A DNA stretch of 10,860 bases from Geobacter sp. UBA6169 (GTDB lineage: Bacteria > Desulfobacterota > Desulfuromonadia > Geobacterales > Pseudopelobacteraceae). Below the pieces are notes generated by a model. That model saw only the letters and a list, made by a program, of their open reading frames with translations, had not been told where the DNA came from and did no database searches. The position numbers and the translations under genes are program-made. Below, piece by piece: positions 6,270 to 10,860 of the stretch; position 1 is the first letter of the stretch; each line of letters opens with the position of its first letter. The stretch covers positions 1-10,860 of the forward strand of contig DIUB01000136.1 in NCBI GenBank assembly GCA_002422265.1, read 5' to 3'.

Positions 6270-7502
6270 ATGGCAAAAATCAATGACAACTATTTGAAGT
6301 TAAAAGCCGGCTACCTGTTCCCCGAGATCGGTCGTCGCGTACGTGAGTTCACGGCTGCCAACCCGGATGCCAAGGTGATCCGCTTAGGCATCGGCGACGT
6401 GACCCGTCCCCTGGCCCCGGCCGTACTGAAGGCCTTTCATGACGCCGTGGACGATCTGGCCACCACCGCCAACTTTGCCGGCTACGGCCCGGAGCAGGGC
6501 TATGACTGGCTGATCAACGCCATCATCGAGAAGTCCTACAAGCCGCTGGGTGTAAGCCTCAAGACCGAAGAGATGTTCATCTCTGACGGTTCCAAGTGCG
6601 ACTGCGCCAATATCCTGGATATCTTTGCCCTGGACAACGTGGTGGCCATCGGCGACCCGGTCTATCCGGTCTATAACGACACCAACGTCATGATCGGCCG
6701 CACCGGCGAGGCCGATGACAAGGGCTACTACCAGAACATCGTCTACCTGCCCTGCACTGAGGCCAACAACTTCATCCCGGCCCTGCCGACAGGCAAAGTG
6801 GACATCATCTACCTCTGCTTCCCCAATAACCCCACCGGCACCGTGGCGACGAAAGCAGAACTGAAGAAGTGGGTTGATTATGCCAATGCCAACGATGCCG
6901 TGATCTTCTTTGATGCTGCCTATGAGGCCTTTATCACCAACCCTGAGATTCCCCATTCCATCTATGAAATAGATGGTGCCAAGCAGTGCGCCATCGAGTT
7001 CCGCTCCTTCTCCAAGACCGCCGGGTTCACCGGCGTACGCTGCGGCTTGGTTGTCGTACCTGAAGAAGTGATGGGTACCACTGCAACCGGTGAAAAGTAC
7101 TCCTTCAACAAGCTCTGGCTGCGCCGCACCACCACCAAGTTCAACGGCGCCTCCTACCCGGTGCAGAAGGCCGCCGCCGCCGTGTACTCTGATGAGGGCT
7201 GGAAGCAGACCAAAGAGATCATCGACTACTACATGGAGAACGCTCGCATCATCCGTGAAGGTCTGACCGCAGCCGGCGTCACCTGCTACGGCGGCGTGGA
7301 TGCCCCCTACATCTGGCTGAAGACCCCGGGCGGCATGTCCTCTTGGGATTTCTTCGACAAGCTCTTGAAAGAGTGCAACGTGGTCGGAACGCCGGGCTCC
7401 GGCTTCGGCCCCAGCGGTGAAGGGTTCTTCCGGCTCTCCGCCTTCGGCCATCGTGAGAATGTGATTGAAGCGGTGGAGCGGATAAAGAAGAATTTGAAGT
7501 AG
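6270..7502 (+). CDS. dapL: LL-diaminopimelate aminotransferase
   Basis: 410 residues, the standard size of DapL. This PLP-dependent class I/II aminotransferase converts tetrahydrodipicolinate directly to LL-diaminopimelate using glutamate, bypassing the succinyl or acetyl steps of DapD, DapC and DapE. Evidence: the family N-terminus NDNYLKLKAGYLFPEI, IRLGIGDVTRPL, YGPEQGYDWL, the cofactor Asn187 in CFPNNPTGT (186-191 NNPTGT), the Schiff-base Lys249 in SFSKTAGFTGVRCG, and Arg388 in FFRLSAFGHREN, the expected carboxylate-binding arginine. GAGGAG lies at 6253-6258, 11 bases before ATG, a slightly long spacing. It is the last gene of the cluster and is followed at once by a strong terminator. DapL is known from plants, cyanobacteria, Chlamydiae, spirochaetes and Desulfuromonadota, which supports the taxonomic call. 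Confidence 0.97.
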   Translation: MAKINDNYLKLKAGYLFPEIGRRVREFTAANPDAKVIRLGIGDVTRPLAPAVLKAFHDAVDDLATTANFAGYGPEQGYDWLINAIIEKSYKPLGVSLKTEEMFISDGSKCDCANILDIFALDNVVAIGDPVYPVYNDTNVMIGRTGEADDKGYYQNIVYLPCTEANNFIPALPTGKVDIIYLCFPNNPTGTVATKAELKKWVDYANANDAVIFFDAAYEAFITNPEIPHSIYEIDGAKQCAIEFRSFSKTAGFTGVRCGLVVVPEEVMGTTATGEKYSFNKLWLRRTTTKFNGASYPVQKAAAAVYSDEGWKQTKEIIDYYMENARIIREGLTAAGVTCYGGVDAPYIWLKTPGGMSSWDFFDKLLKECNVVGTPGSGFGPSGEGFFRLSAFGHRENVIEAVERIKKNLK

Positions 7503-7508
7503 AATGAG

Positions 7509-7543
7509 GAAGGGCAGCCAATTGGCTGCCCTTCTTGCTTTTT
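7509..7543 (+). terminator. rho-independent terminator after dapL
   Basis: An 11-base-pair perfect stem (GAAGGGCAGCC at 7509-7519 and GGCTGCCCTTC at 7524-7534) closes on an AATT loop and is followed by TTGCTTTTT. It begins 7 bases after the dapL stop and ends the diaminopimelate transcript. The T-tract also forms the -35 box of the next promoter candidate. Confidence 0.9.
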
Positions 7544-7563
7544 GGTTTATGCAAACGTATACT
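7535..7563 (+). promoter_or_regulatory. candidate promoter of the broken MNT/HepT locus
   Basis: TTGCTT (7535-7540) is followed after exactly 17 bases by TATACT (7558-7563), which matches 5 of 6 bases of the -10 consensus. A GGGA ribosome-binding site (7581-7584) and GTG 7593 follow at normal spacing. The -35 box lies in the T-tract of the dapL terminator. Confidence 0.4.
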
Positions 7564-7592
7564 CCGGTTAGAAAGCTCAAGGGACTTGACTT

Positions 7593-7863
7593 GTGAACCG
7601 TAAAGACCTCGCCATAGCCCTCAGTTTCAAGCAGCTCGTCCAGCAACGGGTGACCCCGCTCGATGTCCGGGTGTTTGGATCCCGCGCCCGTGGCGACGCC
7701 GCGTCCGATTCCGATCTGGATGTGTTTGTAGTTGTGGAACATGCGACCGCTGGAGGAGACCGAGGTTACGATTGCTGATGTGGTCGAGATCAGGTCTGCT
7801 GCAGAGCAGTTCGTGGAAGGTGCCGAAAGGTTTTTGTTTGACAAACTCTACCCAGAATTCTAG
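7593..7863 (+). pseudogene. frameshifted MNT-type nucleotidyltransferase (antitoxin of an MNT/HepT pair)
   Basis: From GTG 7593 the frame encodes 61 residues. They include the nucleotidyltransferase core VRVFGSRARGD and SDSDLDVFVVVEH, that is GSxxRG plus DxD, the metal- and nucleotide-binding motifs of MntA-like proteins. The frame stops at 7778, far too early for this family of about 100 or more residues. The reading frame shifted by +1 relative to it stays open past 7741 (MRPLEETEVTIADVVE onward) as far as TAG 7861. A small indel near 7735-7760, for example loss of two bases, would explain this, although the second segment is not clearly recognisable. In intact systems MntA AMPylates and silences the HepT ribonuclease. 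It may instead be a short expressed fragment, but lack of the rest of the fold makes function unlikely. A plausible promoter and ribosome-binding site precede it. Confidence 0.7.
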
Positions 7864-7902
7864 GAATCCGGCGTAGCCATCCATCCCCGTAATTGCGAGT
7901 AG

Positions 7903-8094
7903 TTTGTTGCCGACATGACCTTTGATCTGTTTTAAGAAGACCGCAAAACCATCAATGCCGTCATCAGAAGCCTGGAAGTTCTGGGCGAAGCCACCAAGCA
8001 TATACCTGCCTCGTTTCGCACCAAGTCCCCCGACATACCATGGAGCAAGATGGCAGGCATGTGTGACCTGGCAGGAAGAACCATGACGAGGTAG
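7903..8094 (+). pseudogene. HepT (HEPN, DUF86) toxin remnant
   Basis: In one frame the translation reads FVADMTFDLF, a TAA at 7933, then EDRKTINAVIRSLEVLGEAT, KHIPASFRTKSPDIPW and SKMAGM, ending at TAG 8092. This matches the middle of DUF86/HepT proteins, in which a D(R/K)KT...VIRNLEVIGEA(A/T)KHIP block is followed by PW..MAGMRD and the RNase motif Rx4-6HxY. Here Cys replaces the expected arginine after MAGM and the histidine is missing, so the catalytic end is destroyed. Further in-frame stops occur at 7900 and 7861, and no start codon or intact N-terminus is present. It directly follows the broken nucleotidyltransferase, the normal gene neighbour of HepT. This is clear decay of a former toxin-antitoxin pair. 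Confidence 0.8.
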
Positions 8095-8102
8095 CTGCGA
8101 AG

Positions 8103-8735
8103 ATGTTTGACGGGATTTTTTGGGACAACGACGGGGTGCTGATGGAGACTGAGCACCTGTATTATCAGGCCAATGCCGAGGCGCTGGCCCAGGCTGGCGT
8201 GGATCTGACCCTGGAGGAGTTTTGCCGGATCTCGTTGCGGCAGGGGGAGAGTGTGCTGGACCTTGCGGTCGGTAGCGGTGATGCCGGAGTGTTGCGCCGG
8301 GTGCGGGACGCGATCTATTTCCGATTGCTGGGGGAGCAGGTACGAGTCTTTCCGGGTGTGCCGGAGACCTTGAAACGGCTCCACGGTCGCCTCCCCATGG
8401 CGATTGTCACCAGTTGCCGGCGGGACAACTTTATGCAGATGCACCGTACAAGCGGTCTGCTGGGGTATTTCGATTTCATCCTCACCCGAGAGGATTATGG
8501 ATCGTCCAAGCCCGATCCTGAGCCGTACCAAACCGCCTGTGCCCGCGCCGGACTCGATCCGGCCCGCTGCCTGGCGATTGAGGATTCGGAGCGGGGGGTG
8601 ATCTCCGCTGCCCGGGCCGGGCTGGCGGTGGCTGCGATCCCTGGCTCGCTGAACCAGGGAGGGGATTTCGGCGCTGCACGCTGGATGCTGGATGGAATCC
8701 ATGAACTGCCGCAGTTGTTGGGGCTGGAATACTAA
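8103..8735 (+). CDS. HAD superfamily hydrolase, subfamily IA (phosphatase)
   Basis: 210 residues, usual for HAD-IA phosphatases such as the phosphoglycolate phosphatase and beta-phosphoglucomutase group. All four HAD motifs are visible: I, WDNDGVL with nucleophile Asp8 and acid Asp10; II, IVTSC with Thr103/Ser104; III, Lys136 in GSSKPDPEPY; IV, AIEDSERG with Glu160 and Asp161. The four-helix cap lies between motifs I and II (about 16-80), as expected for a C1 cap. It likely dephosphorylates a small phosphorylated metabolite; the substrate cannot be told from sequence. GAGG at 8088-8091 is 11 bases before ATG. The gene lies between two broken toxin genes but is itself intact and GC-rich. Its stop is one base before the RelE-like remnant start. 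Confidence 0.88.
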   Translation: MFDGIFWDNDGVLMETEHLYYQANAEALAQAGVDLTLEEFCRISLRQGESVLDLAVGSGDAGVLRRVRDAIYFRLLGEQVRVFPGVPETLKRLHGRLPMAIVTSCRRDNFMQMHRTSGLLGYFDFILTREDYGSSKPDPEPYQTACARAGLDPARCLAIEDSERGVISAARAGLAVAAIPGSLNQGGDFGAARWMLDGIHELPQLLGLEY

Positions 8736-8736
8736 T

Positions 8737-8952
8737 ATGTATGCCTTGGTCTTGACTGCCTGTTTCACCCGTGCGTCCAGAAAATTCGTTCAGTATCTCC
8801 CAGAACTGCGGACCAAATCTGCCGAAATTCTATGCGATCTTGAAGCCGACCCGTTCCAACCCCATCTTACATTTCACCTCCTGACGGTCATGGTGATCGG
8901 AAAAGGGATCACCCTGCTCGACATCGGCAGTCATGACGAGGTGTACCGTTAG
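8737..8952 (+). pseudogene. RelE/YafQ-like toxin with internal deletion
   Basis: An open frame of 71 residues. The N-terminus (MYALVLTACFTRASRKFVQY, then LPELRTKSAEILCDLEADPF and QPHLTFH) follows the pattern of RelE/ParE-type mRNA interferases, and the C-terminus is their typical ILLDIGSHDEVYR-like ending (here TLLDIGSHDEVYR). Between them, where family members usually carry about 20-25 more residues (the strands with the ribosome- and RNA-contacting basic residues, often HPLxGxLxG...YRI), only LLTVMVIGKGI remains. The frame is preserved, so this is an in-frame deletion or a deletion plus compensating change. The protein may be made but is unlikely to be an active toxin. No antitoxin gene lies on either side: the HAD gene precedes it and the YaiI-family gene follows 6 bases later. 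ATG 8737 has no good ribosome-binding site. Confidence 0.7.
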
Positions 8953-8958
8953 GACTCC

Positions 8959-9426
8959 ATGAAGATCTGGATTGATGCCGATGCCTGCCCGCGGGCAGTG
9001 AAGGAGATCCTGTTCCGGGCCTCAGCCCGGTTACAGGTGCCGCTTTGTCTGGTGGCCAACAAAAGTCTGGGCAAGCATAGTGGCCCACTGGTGGAGACGA
9101 TTGTGGTGGCTGACGGCTTTGATGTGGCAGATGACTACATTGCCGAACATGCAAGCCCGGCCGATCTGGTGGTGACGGCTGATGTGCCGCTGGCTGCCCG
9201 GATTGTGGCCAAGGGAGGTGTTGCGCTGGACCCGCGTGGGGAACAGTACACCGAAGAATCCATTGGCGACCGGCTGGCCTTTCGTGACCTGATGAGCGAG
9301 CTGCGCGATACCGGCCTGCTGCAGGGGGGCGGACCAGCGCCTTTTAGCATGAGCGACCGCAACCGTTTTGCCTCGGCCTTGGACAGCCTGCTGCACAAGC
9401 TGCTGCGGGAAAAGCAAGCAAAGTAA
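8959..9426 (+). CDS. YaiI/YqxD family protein (UPF0178, DUF188)
   Basis: 155 residues, the normal family length of about 150. It opens with the diagnostic MKIWIDADACPRAVKEIL (Asp6, Asp8, Cys10, Pro11), then VPLCLVANKSL, DGFDVADDYI, DLVVTADVPLAARIV and DPRGEQYTEESIG, all conserved in the UPF0178 group. These proteins have a PIN-like/NYN-like nuclease fold by published classification, and the conserved acidic residues at 6, 8 and around 126-133 of the window protein chain would be the metal ligands, but no cellular function is established. AGGA lies 4 bases before the ATG. It begins a close-packed run with YaeQ (10 bases downstream). It is cytosolic, with no signal or membrane segment. Confidence 0.92.
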   Translation: MKIWIDADACPRAVKEILFRASARLQVPLCLVANKSLGKHSGPLVETIVVADGFDVADDYIAEHASPADLVVTADVPLAARIVAKGGVALDPRGEQYTEESIGDRLAFRDLMSELRDTGLLQGGGPAPFSMSDRNRFASALDSLLHKLLREKQAK

Positions 9427-9436
9427 AAGGAACCCT

Positions 9437-9970
9437 ATGGCACTTCCAGCTACCATCTACAAAGCAACCATCAATCTGTCCAACCTTGACCGTGGTGTCT
9501 ATGAGACTCTGACCGCCACCGTGGCCCAGCATCCCTCTGAGACTGAAGAACGTCTGGTGTCTCGTCTGCTGGCCTTTGCCCTGTTTTACGAGGATGGCCT
9601 GAACTTCACCAAAGGGCTCTGCGCCAGTGATGAGCCAGAAATTTGGGTGAAGGGTGGCGATGGTCGGGTGCAGTTGTGGGTAGAGGTGGGGCTGCCTGAC
9701 AGCGAGCGGATGATCAAGGCGAGCCGTCATAGCGAACAGGTGCGGCTTTTGGCCTGTGGCCGTTCATTACCCAACTGGATACAACAGCACCTGCCCAGGC
9801 TGGCCAAGAGCACCAATCTTGCCATCATTACGCTGGATCAGACATTTCTTTCTGCTGTGGCACAGCGCCTGGAGCGTTCTGTGACCTGGTCCATTACCAT
9901 TACCGAAGGGGTCTGTTACCTGACCATTGGGGATCAGACTTTGGAGACCATACTGCAGGTGGTGCCATGA
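9437..9970 (+). CDS. yaeQ: YaeQ family protein
   Basis: 177 residues; E. coli YaeQ has about 181. MALPATIYKATINLSNLDRG is the family N-terminus, followed by VSRLLAFALFYEDGLNFTKG, SDEPEIWVK (Asp65, Glu66), LWVEVGLPDSERMIKAS (Glu83, Lys94) and the C-terminal ITITEGVCYLTIGDQ. The family has a PD-(D/E)XK nuclease-like fold; Asp65, Glu83 and Lys94 are candidates for that site by position (inference). YaeQ was reported to suppress rfaH-related defects in haemolysin expression, but its direct function is not settled. ATG 9437 was chosen because AAAAGGA lies at 9425-9431 and the family N-terminus starts here; the frame is open from 9368 inside the preceding gene. Its stop overlaps the next start by 4 bases. 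Confidence 0.93.
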   Translation: MALPATIYKATINLSNLDRGVYETLTATVAQHPSETEERLVSRLLAFALFYEDGLNFTKGLCASDEPEIWVKGGDGRVQLWVEVGLPDSERMIKASRHSEQVRLLACGRSLPNWIQQHLPRLAKSTNLAIITLDQTFLSAVAQRLERSVTWSITITEGVCYLTIGDQTLETILQVVP

Positions 9971-10449
9971 CTAAACAGCAAATCGTCGCTACAATTATTG
10001 CCCGGCTGGAGGCCGACCTGGCCCTGTTCACGGCCGCCGCCCTGCATGCGCACCATGCTGCAACCCATGAGGAGTGCCGACCGGACAACAAGTATGATAC
10101 CACCGCGCTGGAGGCATCCTACATTGCCCAGGGCCAGGCCAACCGCGCTCAGGATATTCGCCAGGGCCTGGACGCGTACCGAGCACTGTGTCTTCCGACA
10201 TTTGATGAGGAGACGCCGGTGCGGCTAGGTGCCCTGGTGACGCTGGAGGACGAGAAGGGTGGCGAGCGGCGGCTGTTTATCGGACCTCAGGCGGGCGGGA
10301 TGAAGCTGGCAGATGCAGTCGGTGAGATCGTGGTGATCACCCCGGCCTCGCCGCTGGGGCAACAGCTCTTTGGCCTGACAGCGGGTGACGAACTGCAGGG
10401 GGTGGAGGCCGGTAAGAGAACCTCCTATACCGTTGTGTCCGTAGTCTGA
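9967..10449 (+). CDS. GreA/GreB-family transcription elongation factor-like protein
   Basis: 160 residues with the two-part layout of Gre factors. The N-terminal half (about 1-75) is helical and probably an antiparallel coiled coil; PDNKYDTTALEASYIAQGQA at 39-58 matches the conserved block of GreA/B-like proteins. The C-terminal half (about 83-160) is a FKBP-like GreA_C domain with VRLGALVTLED, RLFIGP, and the signature VITPASPLGQQLFGLTAGDE at 123-142. True Gre factors enter the RNA polymerase secondary channel and rescue backtracked complexes by cleaving the transcript; this shorter, diverged type may act differently, as Rnk does. ATGA overlap with yaeQ implies translational coupling. Cytosolic. 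The family is sure, the exact role is not. Confidence 0.85.
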   Translation: MTKQQIVATIIARLEADLALFTAAALHAHHAATHEECRPDNKYDTTALEASYIAQGQANRAQDIRQGLDAYRALCLPTFDEETPVRLGALVTLEDEKGGERRLFIGPQAGGMKLADAVGEIVVITPASPLGQQLFGLTAGDELQGVEAGKRTSYTVVSVV

Positions 10450-10536
10450 GACACGTTGTCGTATGAAGGCACCGGCATTCTGCCGTGGGCAGTACAAGCC
10501 CCGGCCTTATCATGAGCTGATTGTGCGGAGCAAACC

Positions 10537-10860
10537 ATGCTGTACCGTCTACTGGCCGATCTGGCCCTGCTGGTCCATGTCCTGTTTGTGCTGTTTGTGG
10601 TCTGTGGAGGGCTGGCGGTGCTCCGTTGGTCTCGTCTGGCGTGGCTGCATCTGCCTGCTGCTGTCTGGGGGGCTCTGGTTGAATGTACGGGGTGGATCTG
10701 TCCCTTGACCCTGGTGGAAAACCGCTTGCGGCTGCTGGGGGGTGAGAGCGGCTACGGCGGCACCTTTCTTGAGTATTATCTGGAGCCGATCATCTACCCC
10801 GCGTGGTTGACCCCGCAGGTACAGGTTGTGCTGGGGCTGGCAGTGGTAGTGATAAATGGT
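10537..10860 (+). CDS. DUF2784 membrane protein (partial, 3' end outside window)
   Basis: 108 codons without a stop before the window edge. The protein starts MLYRLLADLALLVHVLFVLF and continues VVCGGLAVL, one hydrophobic membrane segment at about 5-30; LAWLHLPAAVWGALVECTGW at about 38-57 forms a second, with ICPLTLVENRLR following. The HVLFVLFVV, ECTGWICPLTLVE and GGTFLEYYLEPIIYP blocks are typical of DUF2784, a small three- or four-helix inner-membrane family of unknown function. A third membrane segment (VVLGLAVVV) begins at the edge. CGGAG at 10526-10530 supports the start. Bases 10450-10536 hold no gene or clear terminator, so it may be co-transcribed with the GreA/B-like gene. Confidence 0.85.
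   Translation, partial: MLYRLLADLALLVHVLFVLFVVCGGLAVLRWSRLAWLHLPAAVWGALVECTGWICPLTLVENRLRLLGGESGYGGTFLEYYLEPIIYPAWLTPQVQVVLGLAVVVING

Noticed and set aside
6384..7844. A long minus-strand open frame (486 codons) opposite dapL and the terminator
   Set aside because: It mirrors the codon structure of GC-rich dapL, crosses the dapL terminator and the broken MNT gene, has low-complexity glycine/valine content and resembles no family.
8638..8662. Inverted repeat CCTGG...CCAGG inside the HAD gene
   Set aside because: It is short, lies within a well-conserved coding region and has no T-run or neighbouring feature.
7932..8768. A minus-strand open frame opposite the HAD phosphatase
   Set aside because: The plus strand carries a complete HAD protein with all motifs; the reverse frame is a shadow with no recognisable domain.
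10480..10495. Possible hairpin CTGCC-GTG-GGCAG as a terminator after the GreA/B-like gene
   Set aside because: The stem is only 5 bp and no T-run follows.
10463..10708. Plus-strand open frame starting in the gap after the GreA/B-like gene
   Set aside because: Most of it overlaps the DUF2784 gene in another frame and it is unusually rich in cysteine and tryptophan, as expected of an out-of-frame reading.

Overview
This looks like the chromosome of a Geobacter/Trichlorobacter-type member of the Desulfuromonadota (Deltaproteobacteria in older usage). The main clue is a dapA-dapB-dapL set: dapL encodes LL-diaminopimelate aminotransferase, so lysine and peptidoglycan precursor synthesis would run by the one-step DapL route. 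The moderately high GC, Shine-Dalgarno-led packed genes and the neighbouring families (PpiD-like chaperone, LOG-family protein, YaeQ, a GreA/B-like factor) fit. The genus is an inference; no rRNA or other marker is in the window.

Layout. Positions 1-1375 (minus strand) hold most of a membrane-anchored PpiD/SurA-N-type periplasmic chaperone whose C-terminus lies outside the window. A divergent intergenic region of about 170 bases separates it from a LOG-family (TIGR00730) nucleotide hydrolase at 1549-2577. A good sigma70-type promoter overlaps the stop codon of that gene and drives the diaminopimelate cluster: dapA (2662-3534), dapB (4796-5596) and dapL (6270-7502), closed by a strong intrinsic terminator at 7509-7543. 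Between the three biosynthetic genes sit two accessory modules: a Uma2-family nuclease-fold gene overlapping an exported dienelactone-hydrolase-like gene (3546-4777), and a VapBC-type toxin-antitoxin pair with a DUF2281-like antitoxin and a PIN toxin (5619-6235). All are on the + strand with short gaps, so they probably share the dap transcript.

Downstream of the terminator is a zone of decay. 7593-8094 carries a broken MNT-nucleotidyltransferase/HepT (HEPN, DUF86) pair with a frameshift and several stop codons. 8103-8735 is an intact HAD-family phosphatase. 8737-8952 is an internally deleted RelE/YafQ-type toxin without an antitoxin. With VapBC this makes three toxin-antitoxin-type loci, two of them ruined, within about 3.4 kb.

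From 8959 to the end comes a compact housekeeping-like run: YaiI/YqxD (UPF0178), YaeQ, a GreA/GreB-like transcription factor, and the start of a DUF2784 membrane protein that continues beyond the window. No tRNA, rRNA, CRISPR array or insertion sequence was seen. The most interesting aspects are the insertion of accessory modules into an essential biosynthetic operon, the cluster of toxin-antitoxin remnants, the Uma2-hydrolase pair, and the PpiD-like chaperone that seems to lack its parvulin core.
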